Assembly (NCBI RefSeq): GCF_001375595.1
Contig: NZ_CVJQ01000001.1
Span: 1-64,000, forward strand
From: Phenylobacterium immobile (ATCC 35973)
GTDB lineage: Bacteria > Pseudomonadota > Alphaproteobacteria > Caulobacterales > Caulobacteraceae
DNA length: 64,000 nucleotides
Reading direction: 5' to 3'
Shown here one piece after another: positions 45,164 to 54,280 of the stretch. Both the position numbers and the translations under genes were made by a program. Below the pieces are notes generated by a model, which saw nothing but the letters and a program-made list of their open reading frames with translations, was not told where the DNA came from and made no database searches. Each line of letters begins with the position of its first letter. The first letter of the stretch is position 1.

Positions 45164-46141
45164 GTGAGGCTTCCCGCGCCGCTCGCCGGACGGTTGCGCC
45201 TTCCGGTGATCGCCGCGCCGATGTTCATCGTCTCGCAGCCGGCGCTGGTGATCGCCCAGTGCACCGCGGGCGTCGTCGGATCCTTTCCCGCGCTCAACGC
45301 CCGGCCGCCCAGCCTGCTGGACGAATGGCTTCAAGAGATCGCCGAGGCGCTAGCCGCCTGGGATCGCGACCATCCTGATCGGCTCTCTGCGCCCTTCGCC
45401 GTCAACCACATCGTCCACCGCTCCAATCCGCGGCTTGAGCAGGACGTAGAGACGACGACGCGCCGCAAAGTCCCGATCGTCATTACATCCATGGGCGCGC
45501 GCGAAGACGTCAACGCCGCCGCCCACAGCGCGGGATCGATCGTCCTGCACGACGTGATCAACGACCGGTTCGGCCGCAAGGCGATCGAAAAGGGCGCCGA
45601 CGGGCTGATCGCCGTGGCCGCCGGCGCCGGCGGCCACGCCGGACGCCAGTCGCCCTTCGCCCTCATCGGCGAGCTGCGCGCCTGGTTCGAAGGGCCGATC
45701 GCCTTGTCGGGGGCCATCGCCAGCGGGTCGGCGATCCTCGGCGCTCAGGCCATGGGTGCGGACCTGGCCTATGTCGGCTCAGCGTTCATCGCCACGACCG
45801 AAGCGGCGGCGAGCGACGCCTACAAACAGGCGCTCGTGGAGAGCTCCGCCGATGACATCATCTACTCGAACCTCTTCACCGGCGTTCACGGCAACTACCT
45901 GCGGCGATCGATCGAGAACGCAGGGCTGGATCCCGACAACCTGCCGGTGTCCGACCCGTCAGCCATGGACTTCGCCAAGGCAACGGCGGGCGCCAAGGCG
46001 TGGCGCGACATCTGGGGCAGCGGCCAGGGGATCGGCGCGGTCCACGAGGTTGTCGCCACCCACGATCTGGTGACGCGCCTCGCCGACGAATACATCGTCG
46101 CGCAACGCGATCTTCGCCGACGGCTCGCTGGCGACGCTTAG
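45164..46141 (+). CDS. nitronate monooxygenase family flavoprotein
   Basis: 325 aa TIM-barrel FMN enzyme of the NMO/2-nitropropane dioxygenase family. Landmarks are IAAPMFIVSQPALV near the N-terminus, AAGAGGHAGRQSPFAL with the conserved His of the class, and ALSGAIASGSAILGAQAMGADLAYVGSAF for phosphate binding. It starts with GTG one nt after the thiolase stop. The pairing with thiolase is common in fatty-acid or alkyl-nitronate contexts, but the native substrate is unknown. Confidence 0.9.
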   Translation: MRLPAPLAGRLRLPVIAAPMFIVSQPALVIAQCTAGVVGSFPALNARPPSLLDEWLQEIAEALAAWDRDHPDRLSAPFAVNHIVHRSNPRLEQDVETTTRRKVPIVITSMGAREDVNAAAHSAGSIVLHDVINDRFGRKAIEKGADGLIAVAAGAGGHAGRQSPFALIGELRAWFEGPIALSGAIASGSAILGAQAMGADLAYVGSAFIATTEAAASDAYKQALVESSADDIIYSNLFTGVHGNYLRRSIENAGLDPDNLPVSDPSAMDFAKATAGAKAWRDIWGSGQGIGAVHEVVATHDLVTRLADEYIVAQRDLRRRLAGDA

Positions 46142-46241
46142 CCGCGAGGATCATCTTGAAGGTTCGGAATTCTAACGAACTTACGCCGCAGAGGGCCGCG
46201 CGCCTATCGCGCAGGACGGCGCGATATGCCATTCGTCCGGC

Positions 46242-47900
46242 ATGAGCGCATCACAGACCATCGCCAAGCGGCCTTCGGATTCGCCGTTCTCAGTGCCGTT
46301 GTTCCGCGGCATCTGGTCAGCCAATTTGGTCGCCCAGTTTGGCGGCCAGATCCAGGCGGTGGCCGCGGCCTGGATGATGACGTCCATGCATGCCTCGCCA
46401 CAGTTGATCGCGCTAGTGCAGACATCGACGACGGCGCCGATCGTGCTGTTCTCGCTGCTGGCGGGCGCGCTGGCCGACGGCATGGATCGCCGGCGGGTGA
46501 TGATCTGCGCCCAGGTCTTCATGCTGTTCACCTCGGCGTGCCTGGCGGTCTTCACAGGGCTCGGGTTGCTGTCGCCCTGGGTCCTGCTCTGCTTCACCTT
46601 CCTGATCGCCTGCGGCAACGCCTTCAACATGCCGGCCTGGCAGGCCTCGGTCGGCGACATCGTGCCCCGATCGATCCTGCCCAACGCGGTTGCGATGAAC
46701 GGTATGGGGTTCAACCTGGCGCGGAGCCTGGGACCGGCGCTGGGCGGCATGTTGCTGGCCTACTTCTCGGCGGCTGTCGCGTTCCTGGTGAACGCCGTCA
46801 GCTACATCCCGCTGTCGATCGTCCTCGCGCGCTGGAAACCTGAGCGCTCACCCCGCAGCGGCCCGCCCGAGCGGCTGCACTACGCCATGGGCGCGGGCCT
46901 CCGCTATGTGGCCATGTCTCCCAGCATCATCCGGGTGCTGTTCCGCGCCGCCCTATTCGGGTTCGCCGCTGCGGCGATCCCGGCCTTGATGCCGGTCGTG
47001 GCCCGCGACGTGCTCAGCGGCGGCCCAGTCGTCTTCGGGGCGCTCTCGGGCGCGTTCGGCGTCGGGGCGGTGACCGGCGCGTTCCTGGGGGCCATGTTGC
47101 GACGCAAGTTCGCCACCGAGACGATCCTGCGGATCGCCGGCCTCTGTGTCGCCATCGGCGCCCTGGTCTCAGCCGTCAGCCACATCCAGATGTTCACCAT
47201 GGCCGCCCTGCTCGCCGCCGGCGTCGGCTGGGTGCTGGGGCTCTCGACCTGCAACGTGACCGTCCAGATGGCCTCGCCGCGCTGGGTCGTCGGCCGCGCG
47301 ATCTCAGTCTACCAGATGGGCATGTTCGGCGGGATGGCGCTGGGCAGCTGGGGTTTCGGCTTCCTGGCTGAACACCAGGGCGTATCGATCGCGCTCCTGG
47401 CCTCCGGAGGGTGCCAGCTGCTGGCGGTGGCGGCCGGTCTCTTCGCACCCCTGCCGAAGCTGGAGGCGCTGGACCTCGACCCACTGGGCCGCTGGAGCGA
47501 GCCCGAGACATCTGTGCCGGTCGAGCCGCGGAGCGGCCCGGTGTTCATCACCGTCGCCTATCATATCCCGCCGGAGCGCCTCGAAGCCTTCCACAGCGCC
47601 ATGGCGGAGCGGCGGCGCATTCGTCGTCGCGATGGCGCGCAGGGCTGGCACCTGATGCGCGACTTGGCGCGCCCCGATACCTGGCTCGAGATGTACCACG
47701 TGCCGACCTGGGCCGATTACGTGCGTCACAACCAGCGCCGGACCAACGCTGACGTGGAGAACATCGACCACCTGAACAGCCTGCACGCCGGCGACGGCCC
47801 GCCCGTCGTAACCCGCATGCTGGAGCGCCAGAGCGTCGGCCTGCTCTGGGGCCTTGGCGGCTCGGCGCCGATGATGCGCGGCGGCGAGAACGAGGCTTAG
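46242..47900 (+). CDS. MFS exporter, MFS_3 (EntS/DUF894-like) with C-terminal cytosolic domain
   Basis: 552 aa. Twelve membrane helices in the first 410 residues (DGMDRRRVMI as the loop 2-3 signature, LPNAVAMNGMGFNLARSLGPALGG) and a C-terminal 130-residue soluble domain (FITVAYHIPPERLEAFHSAM, TWLEMYHVPTWADYVRH) of dimeric alpha-beta barrel type, usual for this MFS subfamily. Relatives export siderophores or drugs; no siderophore genes are near. A short inverted repeat (GTTCG...CGAAC, about 46161-46179) precedes it. Confidence 0.88.
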   Translation: MSASQTIAKRPSDSPFSVPLFRGIWSANLVAQFGGQIQAVAAAWMMTSMHASPQLIALVQTSTTAPIVLFSLLAGALADGMDRRRVMICAQVFMLFTSACLAVFTGLGLLSPWVLLCFTFLIACGNAFNMPAWQASVGDIVPRSILPNAVAMNGMGFNLARSLGPALGGMLLAYFSAAVAFLVNAVSYIPLSIVLARWKPERSPRSGPPERLHYAMGAGLRYVAMSPSIIRVLFRAALFGFAAAAIPALMPVVARDVLSGGPVVFGALSGAFGVGAVTGAFLGAMLRRKFATETILRIAGLCVAIGALVSAVSHIQMFTMAALLAAGVGWVLGLSTCNVTVQMASPRWVVGRAISVYQMGMFGGMALGSWGFGFLAEHQGVSIALLASGGCQLLAVAAGLFAPLPKLEALDLDPLGRWSEPETSVPVEPRSGPVFITVAYHIPPERLEAFHSAMAERRRIRRRDGAQGWHLMRDLARPDTWLEMYHVPTWADYVRHNQRRTNADVENIDHLNSLHAGDGPPVVTRMLERQSVGLLWGLGGSAPMMRGGENEA

Positions 47901-47909
47901 CGCCTCGCC

Positions 47910-50600
47910 CTAGCCGGAGTTGCGCAGGCCCGCGGCGATGCCGTTGATGGTCAAGTGAATGCCGTTGCGGACCTCTTCGCCATCGTCGCCGCGACGGCGT
48001 CGCTGGATCAGCTCGATCTGCAGGTGGTTTAGGGGATCGATGTAGGGCAGACGCGACTGGATGACGCCGGCCAGGTCCGGGTTGGCCGCCAGCAGGTGCG
48101 GCTGGCCGGTGATCGCCAGAATGGCTTCGCAGGTTCGCTCCCACTCCGTCTTGATCTCGCCGAAGATACGGCCGGCGAGCGCACGATCCTCGACGAGGCC
48201 GGCGTAGCGCTCGGCGATCGCCAGGTCGGCCTTGGCCAGCACCATCTCCATATTGGCGATGACCGTCTGGAAGAACGGCCACTGGGCGTAAAATTCCTTG
48301 AGCTGCGCCATCTCCACCCCGCCGTCGAGGGCGGCGGAACCGAAGCCGTACCAGCCCGGAACCATGGCGCGCGACTGCGACCAGGACAGCACCCAGGGAA
48401 TGGCGCGCAGTTGCTCGACGGTTCGGCTGGGCTGGCGCGAGGTCGGGCGGCTACCGATGTTCAGGTCGGCGATTTCGCTGATCGGGGTGGCGGCGAAGAA
48501 GTAATCGGCGAAGCCCGGCGTCTCATAAACGAGGCTGCGATAGGCCCGCATCGAGGCTTCGGACAGCACATCCATCGCCTCGCCGCGACCGGCGTCGGTT
48601 TCCGATTGCACGGGTGGGCGCAGGGACGCCAGCACGACGCCGGCCGTCAGGGTCTCAAGGCTCTGCCGGGTCAATTCCGGATCGGCGTATTTGTTGGAGA
48701 TCACCTCACCCTGCTCGGTGATCCGCACGCGGCCTCCGACAGTGCCGTGCGGCTGGCCGAGAAGGGCCTCAAACGCCGGCCCTCCGCCCCGGCCGACCGC
48801 CCCGCCGCGGCCGTGGAACAGCTGCAGCCGCAGGCCCTCGGCATGGACCACTTCGACCAGGGCGCGCGAGGTCTTATGCAGCTCCCAGGTGGAGGTCAGG
48901 TAGCTGCCGTCCTTGTTGGAGTCAGAATAGCCGATCATCACCTCCTGAAGGCCGGGCGCCTTCAGGAGCTTGGAGATCACCGGAATCGCGAGATAGGCGC
49001 TCATCGTCTCGCGCGCTGCGCGCAGGTCGCCGATGGTTTCGAACAGCGGCTCGGCGAAGATGTCGGCGCGGGGCGGCTCACCCGGGACAAAGAGGCCAAC
49101 CTCCTTCAGCAGCAGATAGACCTCCAGAAGGTCGGACACGGTCGTGGTGTTGGAGACGATGTAGACGCGGATCGCATCGGGGCCATAGAGCGCCTTGATC
49201 TCGGCCGCGGCCTTCAGGATGGCCAGCTCCTTGGCGGTTTCCTCGGCATAGGCGGCGAACGGCGAGGTGAGCAGGCGCCCATGGCCGAGTTCGTGCTCCA
49301 GAAGGGCGCACTTGTCCGCCTCATCGAGGGCGTCGTAGTCCGCCTCAACGCCCGCCCCCTTGAGCAGATCTGCGACCACGCGAGCGTGGACCGCGGAGTT
49401 TTGCCTCATGTCCAGGCTGGCGAGGTGGAAGCCGAAGACGTCGACGGCGCGGATCAGATCGGCGAGCGGGCCCTCTACGAAGGCAGGGCCATAGGAGTCC
49501 ACCAGCGAATGCTGCAGAACACCCAGGTCCGCCTTGAACTCGTCCGGCGAGGCATAGGGTTCGGCGGCCAACCGGCTAGGCCGTGGGGCGGTCTCGCGCA
49601 CGAGCTGAGCGTACGTCTGGGTCAGGCGGGCGTACATGCCGCGGATCGCCAGACGATAGGGCTCGTCGACCCGTTGGCCGCTCGGATCGTTATCGGGCGA
49701 CGCCAGCGCCAGGAGCTCGGGCGTGCACTCCGCCAGGTCCTGGGAGATGGACAGATCGGCCCCCAAGGCGTCGAGACGTTCCATATAGAGCAGCAAAGCC
49801 GCGCGGCTTTGCTGAGCCAGGGCCTGCCGCATGACGTCGGCGGTGACGAAGGGATTGCCGTCGCGATCGCCGCCCACCCAGGAACCGACCTTCAGGAAGC
49901 TCTTCGGCGGCGCGCCCAGCAGGCGCGTCCAGTGGGCGTAGAGCTTGGGCAGCTCCTCCAGGAAGCTACGCTCGAAGAAAGACACCGTGTTCCAGATCTC
50001 GTCGGCGACCGCGATCTTGACCGTGCGCAGCTGCCGCGTTCGCCAGAAGATCGACATTTCGCGGAAGAGCTCGCTCTCCAGCCGTGTGCGGTCCGCCTGG
50101 CCGCGACCGTGATCCAGCGCGTCCAGCAAGCCCGCCACCGCGCCCTGGCGGTCAAGCACGCTCTTGCGACGCACCTCGCTGGGGTGGGCGGTCAAAACCG
50201 GGGCGATGAGCGCGCCGTCGAGCAGGGTCCGGACCGCGTGAAGATCGACATCGTGGGCGGCGAGGTCCCGCAGCGCGCCAGCCATAGAATCCGGCCGCAG
50301 GTCCCGCACGCGCCCAGCGCGCCGCTGGATGTGATCCTCGGCGATGTTGGTGATCTGCAGGAAGCAGGCGAAGGAATGGACGAACCGGACCGTCTCCGCC
50401 AGGGACAGGGCGCCCAGCCGATCGGCGAGCGCGCGCTCGGCCTCGGCCCCGCCCCTGCGGTGGAAGTTCACCGATGCGCGGCGGATGTCCTCGATCTGGC
50501 GGAAGACCTGCGGGCCATCGCTGGTGCGGATGACGTCGCCCAGCACCCGGCCCAGATGACGGACGCTGCTGCGGAGTTGGTCAGGCAGGTTGGCTTGCAT
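47910..50600 (-). CDS. ppc: phosphoenolpyruvate carboxylase
   Basis: 896 aa. Carboxylates PEP with bicarbonate to oxaloacetate, replenishing the TCA cycle. Signature 1 VLTAHPSEVRRKS holds the catalytic His; GSWVGGDRDGNPFV, GYSDSNKDGSYL (signature 2 Lys) and FHGRGGAVGRGGGP follow. The C-terminus ends in NSG, close to the usual NTG. The start at 50600 has GGGAGA upstream; the open frame to 50756 passes through a terminator and is not used. It is monocistronic and convergent with the MFS_3 gene. Confidence 0.95.
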   Translation of the reverse strand: MQANLPDQLRSSVRHLGRVLGDVIRTSDGPQVFRQIEDIRRASVNFHRRGGAEAERALADRLGALSLAETVRFVHSFACFLQITNIAEDHIQRRAGRVRDLRPDSMAGALRDLAAHDVDLHAVRTLLDGALIAPVLTAHPSEVRRKSVLDRQGAVAGLLDALDHGRGQADRTRLESELFREMSIFWRTRQLRTVKIAVADEIWNTVSFFERSFLEELPKLYAHWTRLLGAPPKSFLKVGSWVGGDRDGNPFVTADVMRQALAQQSRAALLLYMERLDALGADLSISQDLAECTPELLALASPDNDPSGQRVDEPYRLAIRGMYARLTQTYAQLVRETAPRPSRLAAEPYASPDEFKADLGVLQHSLVDSYGPAFVEGPLADLIRAVDVFGFHLASLDMRQNSAVHARVVADLLKGAGVEADYDALDEADKCALLEHELGHGRLLTSPFAAYAEETAKELAILKAAAEIKALYGPDAIRVYIVSNTTTVSDLLEVYLLLKEVGLFVPGEPPRADIFAEPLFETIGDLRAARETMSAYLAIPVISKLLKAPGLQEVMIGYSDSNKDGSYLTSTWELHKTSRALVEVVHAEGLRLQLFHGRGGAVGRGGGPAFEALLGQPHGTVGGRVRITEQGEVISNKYADPELTRQSLETLTAGVVLASLRPPVQSETDAGRGEAMDVLSEASMRAYRSLVYETPGFADYFFAATPISEIADLNIGSRPTSRQPSRTVEQLRAIPWVLSWSQSRAMVPGWYGFGSAALDGGVEMAQLKEFYAQWPFFQTVIANMEMVLAKADLAIAERYAGLVEDRALAGRIFGEIKTEWERTCEAILAITGQPHLLAANPDLAGVIQSRLPYIDPLNHLQIELIQRRRRGDDGEEVRNGIHLTINGIAAGLRNSG

Positions 50601-50719
50601 GGGTCTCCCGCGCGCTGGCGGCTTCACAATAGAGGCGCCGATCCCGCCTTCGGCGCCTTTTCGGCGTGGCGGGGCGCGCCACGACGCCGGCGCCTGGGCT
50701 CTGGGCGCCGACCGAAACG

Positions 50720-50748
50720 AAAAAGGCCCGCGGGCGAACCCACGGGCC
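50720..50748 (-). terminator. Rho-independent terminator of the cysteine-repeat protein gene
   Basis: On the minus strand GGCCCGTGGG (50748-50739), a TTCG tetraloop, CCCGCGGGCC (50734-50725), then TTTTT (50724-50720). It lies 25 nt after the stop at 50773. Confidence 0.9.
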
Positions 50749-50772
50749 AATCTCATATTCGATCAGGCGCGA

Positions 50773-52083
50773 TCAGGTGTTGCCGGGCAGCTTGCAGTCG
50801 GCGCTGAAGGCGCAGCCCGTTTGCTTGACCGGGGCGAGCGTGGCCGCGTCATAGTCGATCACGTAGCCCTTATAGCCGTCGGCGCAGGCCGTCTCGACCA
50901 GCATGACGCCAGCGGCCGTCTTGCCCATGACGCGGGCGTTGGAGACGACGCAGCTCTTAACGTTCAGCTTGTTGAGGTCGGCGGTGAGCGTCCCCCAGTC
51001 GGTGGTGTTCGTCAGGCCGCACTTATAGCCGGCGATCAGGGCATGGGCGCAGTCCAGCACCTTGCTGCCGGCGCCGGAGGCCTTGAACAGGCCCACCGCG
51101 CCCTTGCCGTTGGCGCAGACCAGTTCAACCGCTTCATCCGAACCCGAGGTCGGGAAGATGGCGTAGCGGGTGACGTCGCAGGTGGAGCCGGCCGACTTGG
51201 CCAGGCGGGTATAGAGACCGGCCTGCTCGGTTTCAGCCGCGCGGGCGTCGGTCAGCTTGCAGCCGCCGAACAGCGGCTGGGCCTTGGCGCACTCGATCGT
51301 CTGGGCAAGCGCGCCAGCCGAGACCTTGTAGACGTAGCCCTTGCCATCCTGGCAGGCCGCTTCGAAATAGGTGGAGCCGTCACGGCTGGTGCCCAGGAAA
51401 CCGCGATCCTTGACCGCGCAGCCATTGTTGGCGGCGGCGGCGTAGGTGTCGACGACGGCGATGCGCTTGGCCTTGTCCGACAGGGTGCAGGAGATCGCCG
51501 AACCTTCGGTGTCGTAGTTCAGGCAGTCCTGCGCCTCGATCGGCTTGGTCAGGTCGAGCGGGGCGGAGCCGATCAGGATGTAGCCGGGGCCCTGGGTGCA
51601 GCCGACTTCGGCGAAGGTCTGAGTCGGGCTCTGGCCGATACCGCGGAAATTGTCCGGCGTGCAGGTGACGTTGGACGTCCGCAGCGCAGCGCCCAGCTTG
51701 GCCTTCACGTCGACGTTGCCCGGCAGGATGCAGGACAGGGACGAGGGCTTGCCGTCAGCTGTCGGGCTGTTGGCCTCCAGGCAGCTGAAGGACTTGGGCG
51801 CAACACCGTCCGACGTTGACTGGACGATGTAGCCGATCTGGCTCGCGCCGCAGTCGACCTCATAATAGGAGGTGTTGACCTTGGTCTTGGCGTCCTTGGT
51901 CACGCCGAGGAACCGCGCATCGGCGACCTGGCAGTTCAGGCCGGCGGCTTGCACGACGGCTGGCGCTTCCGCCATGCCCTTTTTACGCTGGTCCGCGGAA
52001 ACAGCGTCTTTCGCATTCGCCGTCAGCGGCGCCAGCAAGCTGATGGCGAGGGCCGCGACGAGCCCTAATCCCAAAGGCCTCAT
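50773..52083 (-). CDS. secreted protein made of five four-cysteine repeats
   Basis: 436 aa with a signal peptide (LGLVAALAISLLAPLTANA, cleavage after residue 24). The mature chain holds exactly 20 cysteines in five units: 51/78/101/118, 141/162/187/199, 222/244/265/275, 302/323/345/355 and 378/400/424/430. Each unit follows C...(F/Y)xE-x-x-C-x(2-3)-G-x-GY...C...C, for example FEAACQDGKGY and VETACADGYKGY. Two disulfides per unit in the periplasm or outside are likely. I do not recognise a characterised family. It has its own strong terminator, so it is probably monocistronic. Confidence 0.85.
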   Translation of the reverse strand: MRPLGLGLVAALAISLLAPLTANAKDAVSADQRKKGMAEAPAVVQAAGLNCQVADARFLGVTKDAKTKVNTSYYEVDCGASQIGYIVQSTSDGVAPKSFSCLEANSPTADGKPSSLSCILPGNVDVKAKLGAALRTSNVTCTPDNFRGIGQSPTQTFAEVGCTQGPGYILIGSAPLDLTKPIEAQDCLNYDTEGSAISCTLSDKAKRIAVVDTYAAAANNGCAVKDRGFLGTSRDGSTYFEAACQDGKGYVYKVSAGALAQTIECAKAQPLFGGCKLTDARAAETEQAGLYTRLAKSAGSTCDVTRYAIFPTSGSDEAVELVCANGKGAVGLFKASGAGSKVLDCAHALIAGYKCGLTNTTDWGTLTADLNKLNVKSCVVSNARVMGKTAAGVMLVETACADGYKGYVIDYDAATLAPVKQTGCAFSADCKLPGNT

Positions 52084-52193
52084 GGGTCAGAAGTCTCCTG
52101 GTGTTCCGGTCGGTGTCGGTGTGGGTTTCTGGTTGGGCGACGTTAAAGGCGGTCCGCCCTATCGGGTCAAGCTGGGGCGCCAAACAGGCCAAA

Positions 52194-52655
52194 CTATGAC
52201 ACGGGCGTTGACCGCACCTGCAGCACGCTGTCGCGCACGGCGACAACCTCTACGGCGGCGCCGATGGCGATCTCCTCAGCACCGGCGACCTCCACGGGCC
52301 ACTCCTTACCATCGACCATGGCGCGCAGCGCGCCGGGGAGGGCCTGCACCAGCCGACCGCGGCGGCCGATCAAACGTGCTGCGCTATCATTGATGTCCGG
52401 GCCATCCGCCTCTGGTTTGGGCATGTAGCGTCGCGAGAGCAGCGTCGTAGCGGCCGTCAGGGCGGCGAAGGCCGCCAGGGCGCCGGGAAAATTCAGTCCC
52501 GGGATCTTGGCGATGAAGGCTGTGGCCGCCGCACAGGCCGCCGGCCACAGCAGCCAGCCCGAGCCCATGCCAATTTCGGCGGCCAGAAGAAGCGCGGCGA
52601 GCGCCAACCACATCCACAGCGGATGGTCGGCGTAGAGGCTGGCCATTTGCGCCAT
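52194..52655 (-). CDS. NfeD-family membrane protein
   Basis: 153 aa. Two to three membrane helices (MWLALAALLLAAEIG, LLWPAACAAATAFI, ALAAFAALTAATTLL) followed by an OB-fold NfeD domain (AARLIGRRGRLVQAL, AMVDGKEWPVEVA, GAAVEVVAVRDSVLQV). Short NfeD proteins pair with SPFH/stomatin proteins encoded next door, as here with a 7-nt gap. They are thought to organise membrane microdomains or protease access. Confidence 0.92.
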   Translation of the reverse strand: MAQMASLYADHPLWMWLALAALLLAAEIGMGSGWLLWPAACAAATAFIAKIPGLNFPGALAAFAALTAATTLLSRRYMPKPEADGPDINDSAARLIGRRGRLVQALPGALRAMVDGKEWPVEVAGAEEIAIGAAVEVVAVRDSVLQVRSTPVS

Positions 52656-52662
52656 CGCGGCC

Positions 52663-53655
52663 TCAGACTTCCGACGGCGGGACCGCCGGACCGGTGCGCG
52701 GCGCGGGGGAGCGACGCGGCGCAGATGGGGGCGGTCCAGCGACAGTCGCCGGCGCCGACTTCAAGAGTTCGCTGACACCTGAAATCGCCCCGACGAGCGA
52801 GGCCATGTCGGCGGGCACGATCACCGTGCGCTGCTGCGGGCTCTCGGCCAGCTTGGCGAAGGCTTCCACATATTTCTGGGCGACGAAGTAGTTGATGGCG
52901 TTGACGTCGCCGGCGGCGATGGCGTTCGAGACGAGCTCGGTCGCCTTGGCCTCGGCCTGAGCTGCGCGTTCGCGGGCCTCTGCGTCGCGGTAGGCGGCCT
53001 CGCGGCGGCCCTCGGCCTGGAGGATCGCCGCCTGCTTCAGACCCTCGGCGCGGGTGACAGCGGCCTGCTTCTCGCCATCGGCTTCGGTGATGACGGCGCG
53101 CCGCTCGCGTTCGGCCTTCATCTGCCGCGCCATGGCGTCGGTGATATCGGGCGGCGGCTGGAGGTCCTTGATCTCTATGCGGGCGAGCTTCACACCCCAG
53201 GGCCCCGTCGCCTGATCGATGACGTCCAGCAGACGCGAGTTGATGTGGTCGCGCTGCGAGAGCACCTCGTCGAGTTCCATGGAACCCACGACGGTCCTCA
53301 GGTTGGTCATCGCCAGCTGGGCGATGGCGTTATGGAGGTTGTCGACCCGATAGGCCGCCGCGGCGGCGTCCATGACCTGGATGAAGACGATGCCGTCCAC
53401 CTGGACCATGACGTTGTCCTTGGTGATGACCTCTTGGCGCGGGACCTCCAGGACCTGCTCCATCATATTGATCCGCCGGCCGACCCCTTCGACAAAGGGC
53501 GTCAGGAAGGTGATCCCAGGCTTGAGGGTCCGGGTGTAACGGCCGAAGCGTTCGACCGTGTATTCGCGGCCTTGCGGGACGATCTTGATGGCGCCCAGGA
53601 CAATCATCAGGGCCAGGGCCAGGAACGCGACAGCGACGGCCAGCTCGATGTTCAT
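52663..53655 (-). CDS. qmcA: SPFH/stomatin-like protein (QmcA type)
   Basis: 330 aa. One N-terminal membrane helix (IELAVAVAFLALALMIVLGA), an SPFH/band 7 domain (IVPQGREYTVERFGRYTRTL, NVMVQVDGIVFIQV), a charged coiled coil (about 170-250, QMKAERERRAVITEADGEKQ-like) and a Pro-rich tail. Met6 of the longer frame (53655) with GGGAGGA upstream is the start. It forms an operon with the NfeD gene. It is probably an oligomeric scaffold at the inner membrane. Confidence 0.92.
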   Translation of the reverse strand: MNIELAVAVAFLALALMIVLGAIKIVPQGREYTVERFGRYTRTLKPGITFLTPFVEGVGRRINMMEQVLEVPRQEVITKDNVMVQVDGIVFIQVMDAAAAAYRVDNLHNAIAQLAMTNLRTVVGSMELDEVLSQRDHINSRLLDVIDQATGPWGVKLARIEIKDLQPPPDITDAMARQMKAERERRAVITEADGEKQAAVTRAEGLKQAAILQAEGRREAAYRDAEARERAAQAEAKATELVSNAIAAGDVNAINYFVAQKYVEAFAKLAESPQQRTVIVPADMASLVGAISGVSELLKSAPATVAGPPPSAPRRSPAPRTGPAVPPSEV

Positions 53656-53690
53656 CAGATCCTCCCGCAACGCGATCGGCGAGAGCTTAC

Positions 53691-53704
53691 GTCACGTGCG
53701 TGAC
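53691..53704. promoter_or_regulatory. palindromic site between divergent qmcA and ybjN-like genes
   Basis: GTCACG-TG-CGTGAC is a perfect 6-bp inverted repeat with a 2-nt centre. Another GTCACG half-site follows at 53713-53718. The position in a 102-nt divergent gap suits an operator. Confidence 0.35.
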
Positions 53705-53757
53705 CGCTCAAAGTCACGCCTTGATAGCGCCGAAGTCCGGCGGTGTAGGATGACGCC

Positions 53758-54279
53758 ATGCGCATCCTTCCCCTCCTCCTTTGCGGCGTGCTGGCTGGCG
53801 CGCCCGCCGCCGCCCAGACGCGGCCCCCCGCGAAGCCTGCGGCCCCTCAGGCCGCCTTCGACGCGCGCGATCCGGCAAGCCTGACGGGCCTGCTGGCCGC
53901 GATGGGCGCCAAGGGCGAGATCAGCGGTTCGGAGGCCGACTCGGTCTTCATGCGAGTGACGACGCCGGCCTACGGCTTCAGCGTACAGTTCGCCGGCTGC
54001 GACGCGAGCCGAAAGGCCTGCAAGGCCGTGCTGTTCTCTGCGCCGGCGACCAAGGGCGCGGCCAGCCTGATCCAGCTTAACCGCTTCAACCAGACCGCCA
54101 TCGCTTGCCGCGCCTTCCAGGACCAGACCGGCCAGCTGCGCGCGGCCTATGACGCCCTGCTGTTCGCCCGCGACAGCCGTGACGAAATGACCGCTCACCT
54201 TGGGGCCTGGCAGGGCTGCCTCGCCGCTTTCGGCGAGTTCCTGGACGATCCCAACGGCTATCTGGCGAGCGCGCCCTAG
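53758..54279 (+). CDS. YbjN-domain secreted protein
   Basis: 173 aa with a signal peptide (RILPLLLCGVLAGAPAAAQ). The mature part matches the YbjN domain pattern: a short helix with LLAAMGAKGEISGSEAD, strands with FSVQFAGCDASRKACKAV, then NRFNQTAIACRAFQD and a C-terminal helix. Three cysteines (CDASRKAC and IACRAF) may pair after export. YbjN domains resemble type III secretion chaperones in fold, but exported alphaproteobacterial forms have no known role. It ends 1 nt before the convergent efflux gene. Confidence 0.8.
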   Translation: MRILPLLLCGVLAGAPAAAQTRPPAKPAAPQAAFDARDPASLTGLLAAMGAKGEISGSEADSVFMRVTTPAYGFSVQFAGCDASRKACKAVLFSAPATKGAASLIQLNRFNQTAIACRAFQDQTGQLRAAYDALLFARDSRDEMTAHLGAWQGCLAAFGEFLDDPNGYLASAP

Positions 54280-54280
54280 A

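Noticed and set aside
48096..50807. 903-codon open frame antisense to ppc
   Set aside because: A mirror frame of a real, highly conserved gene, common in high-GC DNA; no recognisable domain.
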